Positions 53,681-61,272 of a DNA stretch of 63,009 nt are shown here, in pieces. The stretch's first letter is position 1. Each line of letters begins with the position of its first letter. The notes beneath the pieces were generated by a model, which was given only the letters and a program-made list of their open reading frames with translations, was not told the DNA's origin and searched no databases. Source of the stretch: Phycisphaerales bacterium UBA2421 (lineage in GTDB: Bacteria; Planctomycetota; Phycisphaerae; Tepidisphaerales; Tepidisphaeraceae); NCBI GenBank assembly GCA_002343075.1, contig DDRH01000057.1:341-63349 (forward strand), written 5' to 3'. The position numbers and the translations under genes are program-made.

Positions 53681-55000
53681 ATGGCAGTTTTGCAGAAAAC
53701 CATTTCAAGGGAAGTGAGCCTCGACGGCCGCGGGTTGTTCAGCGGCGAGCCGGTTCGGATGACGTTCGCGCCGGCGGAGCCCGGGACGGGAATCACATTT
53801 ATCCGCGAACAGGGCGAAAAAGTCGCCACCATCGCCGCTCATGTCAGCAATGTGCTCAAGCGGCCGCGCCGCACCTGCCTGCGAAATGGCACGCTGCACG
53901 TCGAAACCGTCGAACATTGCATGGCGGCGCTTGCGGGGCTGCAGATTGATAATGCCGTCGTCACCATCGCTGGTGGTGCGGTGGGCGAAGTGCCCATGGG
54001 GGATGGGTCGAGCCTGCCATTTGTGCAAGCGATTCGCGAAGCCGCCCCGATCGAGCAAACCGCAGCGGTTGAACCGCTCATCATCCGCAGACCGGTGCAA
54101 GTCACACTCGGCGATGCAACCCTCGCCGCCCTCCCCGGCCCGACCGACCGGCTTGAAATCATTTACGATTTTGAGGCCCCCGCGCCCGTTGGCAGGCAGA
54201 CGATCGCTTTCGTGCTAGGCAATGACGACTTTACCAGCAATCTCGCGCCTGCCCGCACATTTGTCTTCGAGCATGAAGCGCGAGAGCTGGCCGCCCGTGG
54301 GGTGGGCGCGCACCTCACCCCGCAGGATGTGCTGGTGATTTCCCCGCAAGGGCCTATCCAAAACCAGTACCGCTTTGCAGATGAATGCGCACGTCACAAG
54401 GTGCTCGACTTGATTGGCGATCTCTACCTCATCGGCAGGCCGATTCGAGGCCGGCTCGTAGCGCACAAGTCGGGCCACGAACTGAATCACATGCTCGCCC
54501 GCAAGCTTGTTGAACAGCACACGAGCAACGAACGGGAAAACCTGCTTCACCGCGACAGCGTGGCTTTGGACATCCGCAAGATCCAGCGCATCCTCCCGCA
54601 CCGATATCCGATGTTGCTGGTTGACCGCGTGCTGAAGATCGAGGGCGATACCCGGGCGATTGGCGTGAAGAATGTCACCTATAACGACATGGCTCTGCAA
54701 GGCCATTATCCCGGCCAGCCGATTTTCCCCGGGGTGCTCATTGTGGAAGCCCTGGCACAATTGGGCGGTATTTTGCTCAGCCAGAAACTCGAGCACACGG
54801 GAAAGCTTGCCGTCCTGCTCAGCATGGATAAGGTGAAGATGCGTCATCCCGTGGTGCCGGGCGATCAGTTGATCTTGGAAGCGGTCGCCGTGCGCGTGAA
54901 GAGCCGCACCGGCCATGTCCGCTGTAAAGCGTATGTACAGGAGAAGGTAGCCGCCGAGGCGGAGATCAAATTCATGCTCGTGGATGCCGAGCCAGTCTAA
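53681..55000 (+). CDS. Bifunctional LpxC-FabZ fusion protein
   Basis: Catalyses UDP-3-O-acyl-GlcNAc deacetylation, the committed step of lipid A, and 3-hydroxyacyl-ACP dehydration. The LpxC part (about 1-290) shows VEHCMAALAGLQIDNAVVTI, GEVPMGDGSSLPFV, the zinc-binding HKVLDLIGDLYLIG and the catalytic KSGHELNHMLARKLVE. The FabZ part (about 300-439) shows ILPHRYPMLLVDRVLKIEGD and FPGVLIVEALAQLGG. The fusion is known in Bacteroidetes and related lineages. ATG at 53681 is used. It heads the lipid A genes. Confidence 0.97.
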   Translation: MAVLQKTISREVSLDGRGLFSGEPVRMTFAPAEPGTGITFIREQGEKVATIAAHVSNVLKRPRRTCLRNGTLHVETVEHCMAALAGLQIDNAVVTIAGGAVGEVPMGDGSSLPFVQAIREAAPIEQTAAVEPLIIRRPVQVTLGDATLAALPGPTDRLEIIYDFEAPAPVGRQTIAFVLGNDDFTSNLAPARTFVFEHEARELAARGVGAHLTPQDVLVISPQGPIQNQYRFADECARHKVLDLIGDLYLIGRPIRGRLVAHKSGHELNHMLARKLVEQHTSNERENLLHRDSVALDIRKIQRILPHRYPMLLVDRVLKIEGDTRAIGVKNVTYNDMALQGHYPGQPIFPGVLIVEALAQLGGILLSQKLEHTGKLAVLLSMDKVKMRHPVVPGDQLILEAVAVRVKSRTGHVRCKAYVQEKVAAEAEIKFMLVDAEPV

Positions 55001-55005
55001 ACGAA

Positions 55006-55090
55006 AGGCTGAAGGCTGAAGGATGAACTCTGAAGGATGAGATTGAGTAGTTTGTCATTTCATCCTTCATTCCTCATCCTTCATCCTTGG
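55006..55090. repeat. Inverted AGGATGA / TCATCCT heptad cluster
   Basis: On the left, AGGMTGA-type heptads repeat four or five times; on the right, TCATCCT heptads repeat four times in complementary orientation. The two arms can form a long imperfect hairpin in the 94-base gap between lpxC-fabZ and lpxA. A single-arm copy of the TCATCCT type lies at 4286-4310 between flgF and flgG. Confidence 0.75.
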
Positions 55091-55094
55091 ACTT

Positions 55095-55910
55095 ATGGCC
55101 AAAATTGCCCCCAATTCGATCATCGATCCCAAGGCCAGCGTTGCTGACGACGTGGAGATTGGCCCTTTTTGCACCATCGGGCCGGATGTCACCATCGGCG
55201 CCGGCACAAAACTCATCAGCCATGTGGCCATTCTCGGTCGAACGAGGGTGGGTGCCAATAATGTTTTCCATCCATTTGCGGTCGTGGGAGATTACCCACA
55301 AGACCTGAAATACAAAGGTGAACCGACGGGCGTTGAAATCGGCGACGGCAACCAGATTCGCGAGCATGCGACCATCCATGCCGGAACAGTCTACGGCGGC
55401 ACCATCAACGGCGGCGGGATCACACGGGTGGGAGACAACAACCTGCTGATGGTGAACGCGCACGTCGGCCATGATTGCCAGCTAGGCTCACGCAATATCA
55501 TTGCAAACAATGTCATGCTTGCGGGCCACGTGGTCATGGGGAACAACATCGTTCTCAATGGCCTGGTGGGAGTAAACGCGTGGGTGACGATCGGCGATTA
55601 TGCCTACATCGGTGGCGCGGCGCGGATTCACCATGACGTGCCGCCTTTTGTCAAAGTGAGTGATAAAGACAGCATCCGTGCGCTCAACGAAGTCGGCCTG
55701 CGCCGAGCGGGTTTCGATGACGCCGACATCAGCGCGCTCAGCGAAGCCACCCGCCGGCTCTTCACACGATCCACGCAGCCGCTCAGCGTGACGATGGCAC
55801 AGTTCGACACGAGCAACGGCATCAACCCGCACGTCAAGGCGATGATCGACTTCCTCCGAAGGCGCGACAGCGGGAAGTATGGGCGGTATCTTGAAGGGTT
55901 GCGGAAGTGA
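55095..55910 (+). CDS. lpxA: UDP-N-acetylglucosamine acyltransferase
   Basis: Adds the first 3-hydroxyacyl chain to UDP-GlcNAc in lipid A synthesis. The 271-residue left-handed beta-helix protein begins MAKIAPNSIIDPKASVADDV, shows FCTIGPDVTIGAGTKLISHV, the LpxA catalytic-histidine region VNAHVGHDCQLGSRNI and VTIGDYAYIGGAARIHHDVP. C-terminal helices follow (LSEATRRLFTRSTQPL). It follows the LpxC-FabZ gene after the heptad repeats. Confidence 0.96.
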   Translation: MAKIAPNSIIDPKASVADDVEIGPFCTIGPDVTIGAGTKLISHVAILGRTRVGANNVFHPFAVVGDYPQDLKYKGEPTGVEIGDGNQIREHATIHAGTVYGGTINGGGITRVGDNNLLMVNAHVGHDCQLGSRNIIANNVMLAGHVVMGNNIVLNGLVGVNAWVTIGDYAYIGGAARIHHDVPPFVKVSDKDSIRALNEVGLRRAGFDDADISALSEATRRLFTRSTQPLSVTMAQFDTSNGINPHVKAMIDFLRRRDSGKYGRYLEGLRK

Positions 55911-55924
55911 GCCGAGGGCCGGGC

Positions 55925-56221
55925 ATGCCAGTGAAGATGCAATATGATCGCGCAAAACTCGTGGCATTCTGCCGTAAGTGGCGCATCAAGCGCCTGTCAT
56001 TTTTTGGCTCCGTTGTGCGCGACGACTTTTCTGCGGAGAGCGATGTAGACGTATTGTATGTTTTTGAGGACGGCAAAACGCCCGGCTGGGACATCACCAC
56101 CTGTGAAGAGGAACTTTCGGAGATTTTGGGGAGGAAGGTCGACTTTGTACCCGAGCACGGAGTAAACCGCTGGATTCGCGCTCGCGTGCTGCGCGAGGCC
56201 GAGGTGCAGTATGAAGGGTGA
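55925..56221 (+). CDS. MNT-type nucleotidyltransferase antitoxin
   Basis: A 98-residue minimal nucleotidyltransferase. GSVVRDDFSAESDVDVLYVF gives the GSx10DxD motif (G28, S29, D40, D42), followed by ILGRKVDFV with the third acidic residue. In MNT-HEPN modules it neutralises the HEPN toxin by AMPylation. ATG at 55925 is used because GAGGG lies upstream; GTG at 55907 overlaps lpxA. Its 3' end overlaps the HEPN gene by 11 bases. Confidence 0.92.
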   Translation: MPVKMQYDRAKLVAFCRKWRIKRLSFFGSVVRDDFSAESDVDVLYVFEDGKTPGWDITTCEEELSEILGRKVDFVPEHGVNRWIRARVLREAEVQYEG

Positions 56222-56561
56222 CATACTATACCTCGGTCATATGATCGATATGGCAAGGTTGGCGCAATCATTTGTCCGGGGCAGGGTCTACGATGAATTG
56301 AAAGGCGATAAGGCTTTTGAGAGAGCACTTGTACATGCGCTGCAGATCATTTGGGCAGCGGCACGGCGCGTTTCGGATGAGTTTCGGCAACAGCACTCAT
56401 ACATTCCGTGGCGTCAGATCGTCGCATTCCGGCATCGGGTTGTGCATGACTATCTGAACGTTGAACACCAGATCGTCTGGGACATCGCCAACAAAGAACT
56501 TCAACCGTTGGTTGACGCATTGGCCGCGATTTTGCCAGCGCAACCCGAGGAAGAGGATTGA
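56211..56561 (+). CDS. HEPN-domain toxin (HepT-like)
   Basis: A 116-residue HEPN protein. FRHRVVHDYLNV contains the RNase signature R-x4-H-x-Y (R74, H79, Y81), in which tyrosine can be AMPylated by the MNT partner. The N terminus is helical (YLGHMIDMARLAQSFVRG). It overlaps the antitoxin gene by 11 bases and its stop codon is directly followed by the next ATG at 56562, so the pair is embedded in the lipid A operon. Confidence 0.9.
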   Translation: MKGDILYLGHMIDMARLAQSFVRGRVYDELKGDKAFERALVHALQIIWAAARRVSDEFRQQHSYIPWRQIVAFRHRVVHDYLNVEHQIVWDIANKELQPLVDALAAILPAQPEEED

Positions 56562-57599
56562 ATGCAATCACCACCGCCAATCCCCTCCCGCCCCAATGCC
56601 AAGCTTCCCGTCGCTGTCGTCGGTTGCGGGCGCATGGGTAAGCTGCACGCGCGCGTTTACTCGCAAATGCCCGATACGCATCTGGTTGGCGTGTATGACG
56701 CCGACCGCGGGGCTGCCGAGGCGGCGGCGGAAGAGTATGGCACGCAGGCGTTTCATAACCTGAAAGATCTGCTGCCAATGGTCGCCGCCGCCACGATTGC
56801 GGTGCCCACGAAGTATCATGCCGACCTTGCCGAGCCGTTTCTGCGCCGAGGGGTCGCCTGTTTGATCGAAAAGCCGCTTGCCAAGGACGTCTTTGACTGC
56901 CGGCGTATCATTGAAGCTTCACACCGGTTTCAGCCGATCGTCCAGGTCGGCCACATCGAGCGTTTTAACCCCGCTGTCCGCGCCATGCGCAAGCTCGACA
57001 TACGACCACAGTTTATGGAAGTGACGCGCATCAGCCCGCTCACATTCCGGTCGATTGATGTCGGCGTGGTGCTCGACATGATGATTCACGACATTGACAT
57101 CGTGCTAAGCCTTGCCGGTGGAAGCGAAGTGACGCAGATCGATGCTGTGGGCGTGAGCGTCATCGGCGACGTGGAGGACATCTGCAACGCCCGCCTCACC
57201 TTCGCCAACGGTTGCGTCGCCAATATCACCGCGTCGCGCCTCGCCATGAAGACCGAACGCAAGCTGCGCGTCTTTTCGCAGGACGCATATGTCTCTCTCG
57301 ATTACGGTAAACGCTATGGCATGGTCGCCCACCGCGGGGGCAATGTGGACGCCATTCGCGAGGCGGTGGCGCGAATTCGCTCGGGCGAGGTGGACGATTT
57401 ATCGCAGCTGAACTTCGGCGATCTGATCAACATCGAAGAACTTAAGATCGACGACACAGAGCCGATTCGTGCCGAGTTGGATGAATTCGTCGATGCCGTG
57501 ATGCACAACAAGCCATCGCCCGTCCCGGCAGAAGATGGCATGCGAGCGGTCGAGATTGCCACCAAAATCGTGGAGAAAATCGGCGGGAAGACGGTTTAA
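56562..57599 (+). CDS. Gfo/Idh/MocA-family oxidoreductase beside lpxA
   Basis: A 345-residue NAD(P)-dependent sugar oxidoreductase: VAVVGCGRMGKLHARVYSQM (dinucleotide motif), CLIEKPLAKDVFDC (EKP), QVGHIERFNPAVRAMRK and DMMIHDIDIVLSLAGG. GAGG precedes the ATG. Location next to lpxA suggests UDP-GlcNAc 3-dehydrogenation, as GnnA does before LpxA in some lipid A pathways, but no GnnB aminotransferase gene adjoins. Other sugar substrates are possible. Confidence 0.88.
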   Translation: MQSPPPIPSRPNAKLPVAVVGCGRMGKLHARVYSQMPDTHLVGVYDADRGAAEAAAEEYGTQAFHNLKDLLPMVAAATIAVPTKYHADLAEPFLRRGVACLIEKPLAKDVFDCRRIIEASHRFQPIVQVGHIERFNPAVRAMRKLDIRPQFMEVTRISPLTFRSIDVGVVLDMMIHDIDIVLSLAGGSEVTQIDAVGVSVIGDVEDICNARLTFANGCVANITASRLAMKTERKLRVFSQDAYVSLDYGKRYGMVAHRGGNVDAIREAVARIRSGEVDDLSQLNFGDLINIEELKIDDTEPIRAELDEFVDAVMHNKPSPVPAEDGMRAVEIATKIVEKIGGKTV

Positions 57600-57630
57600 C
57601 CCCAGCGTCAGCTAGCGCACAACTTGCGGT

Positions 57631-58146
57631 CTAAATCAACCTTGCGATGCAGAGGGCGGCTTCTTCGACCCCCAGATGCGTCACTTCCAGTTCCCTGGCT
57701 GCCACCTCGCGATAGAGCGACTCTCGCTCGGTTAACAGCCTCTGGATTTCTTCAATGCCCCCGCCGGCGCTGGTAAGCGGCGGGCGCGACTCCGCGGACG
57801 ACGGGTCGGCCCCGATGCGCCTCAGCAACACCGCAGGGTCGCATTTGAGGTAGATCACGCTTGCACCACTCGCTTTGATCGCGGCCCGGTTTTCCGGGCG
57901 CAGCACCGCCCCGCCGCCCAGCGCCACAACGTGATCGTCCAGTTTGCACGCCTCGGCCACCGCTGCGGCTTCTAGATCGCGGAAGTACGCTTCGCCTTGA
58001 TCTATAAAAATGCCAGCGATCGAACGGCCGGCCTGCCTGACGATCATCGCATCGGTATCGGCGAAATTCTGCGACAATTCGCACGCCAGCCGTCTGCCGA
58101 TCGAGCTTTTTCCGCTGCCGCGATATCCCACCAGCATGATAAGCAT
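57631..58146 (-). CDS. aroK: Shikimate kinase
   Basis: Phosphorylates shikimate with ATP in aromatic amino-acid synthesis. The 171-residue protein shows the Walker A motif LVGYRGSGKSSIGRRLA, the shikimate-binding FADTDAMIVRQAGRSIAG and FRDLEAAAVAEAC, the ALGGGAVLRPENR motif, and the lid SRPPLTSAGGG. Size is typical. It is convergent with the Gfo/Idh/MocA gene and divergent from the RidA gene. Confidence 0.94.
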   Translation of the reverse strand: MLIMLVGYRGSGKSSIGRRLACELSQNFADTDAMIVRQAGRSIAGIFIDQGEAYFRDLEAAAVAEACKLDDHVVALGGGAVLRPENRAAIKASGASVIYLKCDPAVLLRRIGADPSSAESRPPLTSAGGGIEEIQRLLTERESLYREVAARELEVTHLGVEEAALCIARLI

Positions 58147-58197
58147 GCCGCCATTATCGACTGGACAATCGCCTCTTCAACCGCGAAAACCTCTGCC

Positions 58198-58611
58198 ATG
58201 AGCGATATCAACATCACCACATCAGAACGCTTCGGCCGTGTTTGCGCGAGCAGCGGCAGTCAGTGGGAACCGAAAATGGGCTACAGCCGGGCAGTGCGCA
58301 GCGGCAATGTGATCGCGGTCACGGGCACCGTCGGTATCAATGCCGACGGCACCTGGCCCCCGACCCTTGCCGGGCAGACGCAGCGCGCGCTCGATATCAT
58401 CCTAGCCGCCCTCGCCAGGCTCGGCGGAAAGCCGGAACACGTCATCCGCACGCGCATCTACTGCACCGACATCAGCAAGTGGGAAGAAATCGCCAGCGTC
58501 CACGGCAGGATCTTCGGCGAAATCCGACCCGCCACCACCCTGCTCGGCGTGAGCAAACTCATTGATGACGCGGCTCAGATTGAGATCGAAGTCGACGCGA
58601 TTGTTGCGTGA
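58198..58611 (+). CDS. RidA-family (YjgF/YER057c) protein
   Basis: A 137-residue Rid protein. It has SGNVIAVTGTVGINADG, the helix LDIILAALARLGGKPEHVIR, the arginine segment IRTRIYCTDISKWEEIASVH and PATTLLGVSKLIDDAAQIE. The arginine in IRTR matches the RidA catalytic residue, so deaminase activity on reactive enamines is plausible. ATG at 58198 is the start. Confidence 0.9.
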   Translation: MSDINITTSERFGRVCASSGSQWEPKMGYSRAVRSGNVIAVTGTVGINADGTWPPTLAGQTQRALDIILAALARLGGKPEHVIRTRIYCTDISKWEEIASVHGRIFGEIRPATTLLGVSKLIDDAAQIEIEVDAIVA

Positions 58612-58635
58612 TGCGTTCGTTTCGTAACGGGCGCG

Positions 58636-58667
58636 AAAAATACCCCGCGAGCCGATAGCTCGCGGGG
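58636..58667 (-). terminator. Intrinsic terminator after rpsD
   Basis: CCCCGCGAGC pairs with GCTCGCGGGG (ten base pairs, five-base loop). On the minus strand TATTTTT follows. It lies about 70 bases after the rpsD stop codon. Confidence 0.93.
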
Positions 58668-58738
58668 CAGGGGTTCGTTGAATTTTGCGAAAAAGACCCT
58701 CGCAGCGAAGAACCTCGAACCGAAGTATTGGAAAACGA

Positions 58739-59335
58739 TCACCGATAAAATTCGATGATCAGGTTCAGGTTGACCTCAAACGGAACATCTTCCGGTGAAG
58801 GCAACGCCAGAACCTTGGCTGTGAGGGCGGAGGGGTTCCACTCCAGCCAGCCGGGCACGTTATGGCCGGCGGCTGTTTCCATGTTCTCGCGCAGCAACTT
58901 GTGAATGCCTTCTTTGAAGGTAATCGTATCGCCGGGCTTTACATGGACGCTGGCAATGTCGGTCTTGCGGCCATTCAGCAACACATGCCCGTGGGATACG
59001 ATCTGCCGGGTCGCCCAGATTGTTCGCCCGACGCCGAGGCGGCGGAGAATGTTGTCTAATCGCGTTTCGAGCAACTGCATCAGGGAGTTACCCGTGTTGC
59101 CCTTCGATCGCTTGGCTTCGTCGAGATATTTACGGAACTGCTTTTCCATCACCGAATAGTGATATCGCAGTTTCTGCTTCTCAAGCATGCGCACGCCGTA
59201 TTCAGTGGCGCGCCGGCCTCGAAAGCCATGCATTCCGGGGATTTCCAGGTCTTTACCAGTGTGCTTGGGGATGTCGGCAATCGGCACACCCACTCGGCGG
59301 GACAACTTGACCTTGGGTCCGAGATAACGGCCCAT
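58739..59335 (-). CDS. rpsD: 30S ribosomal protein S4
   Basis: Primary 16S rRNA-binding protein of the small subunit. The 198-residue product starts MGRYLGPKVKLSRRVGVPIA, contains EKQKLRYHYSVMEKQFRKYL and the S4 RNA-binding domain (LETRLDNILRRLGVGRTIWA, HVLLNGRKTDIASVHVKPGD). GGAGT precedes the ATG at 59335. The gene is alone, away from rpoA and the S10/spc operons, with its own terminator. Confidence 0.97.
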   Translation of the reverse strand: MGRYLGPKVKLSRRVGVPIADIPKHTGKDLEIPGMHGFRGRRATEYGVRMLEKQKLRYHYSVMEKQFRKYLDEAKRSKGNTGNSLMQLLETRLDNILRRLGVGRTIWATRQIVSHGHVLLNGRKTDIASVHVKPGDTITFKEGIHKLLRENMETAAGHNVPGWLEWNPSALTAKVLALPSPEDVPFEVNLNLIIEFYR

Positions 59336-59569
59336 GAGATACTCCGCTTTCTTCCGGCGAAAGTCGCCGGACTCAAAACATGCACCGCGAGCGCAAAATA
59401 TTGCAAACACTCGACTTACGCGCGTTTCACGGAGCGATGGTTCTGAGGCATCGACCCGCGATTTTCCGCCCGAATTCGCAACCGAACTCCGTCAGCGGGG
59501 CGAAGCAATATATCGGAACGCCGGAAATTCTCAAGGACTGCGTGACTTCGATCCGGGGCCGGTTCGCGT

Positions 59570-60457
59570 TCACTCTTTTTTCTTCGCCCCGCGATCAACC
59601 GGATAAAACTCGCCCCCGTACTCGTGCTCTTCCTTGGGGGTTTCAGCTATCTGCACAGTTTCGACGGGTCCTGTTTCCCATTTTCGCTCAGGCTGCGATG
59701 CCGAGGCAACGCTCGCAGCCCCTCCCGCCGGTGCTCTTGCTGGCGCAATGTGCATCGATCCCACGCTGCGCTCATATTGCCCGGTGACTTCGGCCAATTG
59801 CTCGATATCCTGCTGCGTCGGCCCGCGCACCGTGGCCTTGACGGGCGAGGGTTTGCTTGACGGAGACTTCGACAGGTCCCATCGGTCGTCCGATCTCGGC
59901 TTGGCTGCCGGCCCGAAACCCGCTCCCTGCAGAAACGCGAGCACCGTGGGCCAGATCACGCCTATCAACAAGAAACTGCCGCCGGTGCAGATGGCGTATA
60001 CCCACGCCTTACCAGCCCAGGCAACATAGGTGTACTCAATCTTTGCGTTGCGCTTCTGACGAGCGGCAAGCTCATCGACGATGGAGTAGTTCAGATCTTG
60101 CGGCGGAGACCTGCGATTGAGCACAAAGGGGATCTCAGCAACCATCTGCCGCTGCTGATACTCACCCGTCCGCGCCCGGGTTTGCCGGTCAATGTTAATG
60201 ACCAACTCTTCCATCGTGACGACCTGCTTTTTTTCCAGCGGCGGATAGACCCGCACGTTGCGGAAAATGGGCAGGTCGTTTCCCTTTGCGTCCTTGGTGG
60301 TTTGCCCGAGACGACGCAAAAAATCCTGCGGGCCAACGGTGCGCCCGTCGATTCCACCCCCTTCGCTGGCAAATGATGCGTAGACACTCGACATCAGCAG
60401 GCCGACGACCAGCGAAATCACCACCCAATGCCAGCGTTTGAGGTCTTCGATGTGCAT
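59570..60457 (-). CDS. Hypothetical protein with two membrane segments
   Basis: About 295 residues: an N-terminal membrane segment (WHWVVISLVVGLLMSSVYA), a middle region (LRRLGQTTKDAKGN, YPPLEKKQVVTMEELVI), a second membrane segment (VYAICTGGSFLLIGVIWPTV) and a cytoplasmic C terminus with low-complexity Pro/Ala/Ser and a charged tail (EYGGEFYPVDRGAKKKE). ATG at 60457 is used. No family recognised. Confidence 0.7.
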   Translation of the reverse strand: MHIEDLKRWHWVVISLVVGLLMSSVYASFASEGGGIDGRTVGPQDFLRRLGQTTKDAKGNDLPIFRNVRVYPPLEKKQVVTMEELVINIDRQTRARTGEYQQRQMVAEIPFVLNRRSPPQDLNYSIVDELAARQKRNAKIEYTYVAWAGKAWVYAICTGGSFLLIGVIWPTVLAFLQGAGFGPAAKPRSDDRWDLSKSPSSKPSPVKATVRGPTQQDIEQLAEVTGQYERSVGSMHIAPARAPAGGAASVASASQPERKWETGPVETVQIAETPKEEHEYGGEFYPVDRGAKKKE

Positions 60458-60586
60458 AAAAACGCCCTGTATCAAGCCTGCCCGTATACTATTAAAGCGT
60501 CGCCGCGTTGAAGTTTCGACCAATCTGCAGGAAAATTTCTTCCTTTCCGCAACAATCTTTCGCACGGCGACCAGTATCGGGAGGAA

Positions 60587-61090
60587 ATGCGGGTGTTTTC
60601 GACGGTGGCGATGTCCAACCTCTTCCAACTCCCGGAATGGCCAGAGTTTGCCCAGACAATCACGCGCTTGGTCGCGGCGGCACTGTTTGGCGGGCTGATT
60701 GGCTGGGAACGCGAGCGGAAGAACCGCGCCGCCGGGCTTCGGACACACATGCTCGTTGCCGTGGGAAGTGCCCTGTTCATGATTGGCTCAGGGGTCGCTG
60801 ACGCCCCGGGGGACGCGCGTTCCCGGGTGATCCAAGGCATCATTGCTGGGATTGGCTTCCTCGGCGCAGGAACGATTATCAAGCTGACCGACCGAGCTGA
60901 GGTGCAAGGCCTCACCACAGCAGCCAGCATTTTCGCCACCGCTGCCATCGGCATGACGACGGCATGCACTGCACTCTGGCTACCGTTTCTTGGCACACTG
61001 ATCGCGCTGGCAACTCTTCACCCGCTGCAGAAGCTGGAGCAAGATTCCCCGTCCAACCCTTCCGGTGACTCTGAAAAAATTGACCACTGA
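60587..61090 (+). CDS. MgtC/SapB-family membrane protein
   Basis: A 167-residue protein with about four membrane segments. It has the MgtC core LFGGLIGWERERKNRAAGLR, HMLVAVGSALFMIGSGVAD, SRVIQGIIAGIGFLGAGTII and LTTAASIFATAAIGMTTACT. MgtC proteins are tied to growth at low magnesium and to membrane energetics; the role here is not shown. An in-frame ATG at 60611 is an alternative start. Confidence 0.88.
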   Translation: MRVFSTVAMSNLFQLPEWPEFAQTITRLVAAALFGGLIGWERERKNRAAGLRTHMLVAVGSALFMIGSGVADAPGDARSRVIQGIIAGIGFLGAGTIIKLTDRAEVQGLTTAASIFATAAIGMTTACTALWLPFLGTLIALATLHPLQKLEQDSPSNPSGDSEKIDH

Positions 61091-61272
61091 GGCATTCTGT
61101 GCATTCGCCGTTCCCCCGGGCATTCGGCTGCATTGCGTCGTCACAGGCCGGCTTTCTTGCCCAATCCATCAATCCGTTTGCGTGCTTGCCCGGCAAATCG
61201 TAAATCCTCTCCGGCCAGCGTTGTGGAATGGACATTTTGGCGCGTCGTTTTGTGTTTGACGGAGACCGCCTC

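Noticed and set aside
60458..60586. Possible magnesium riboswitch before mgtC
   Set aside because: The leader is short and shows none of the conserved M-box or mgtA leader blocks.
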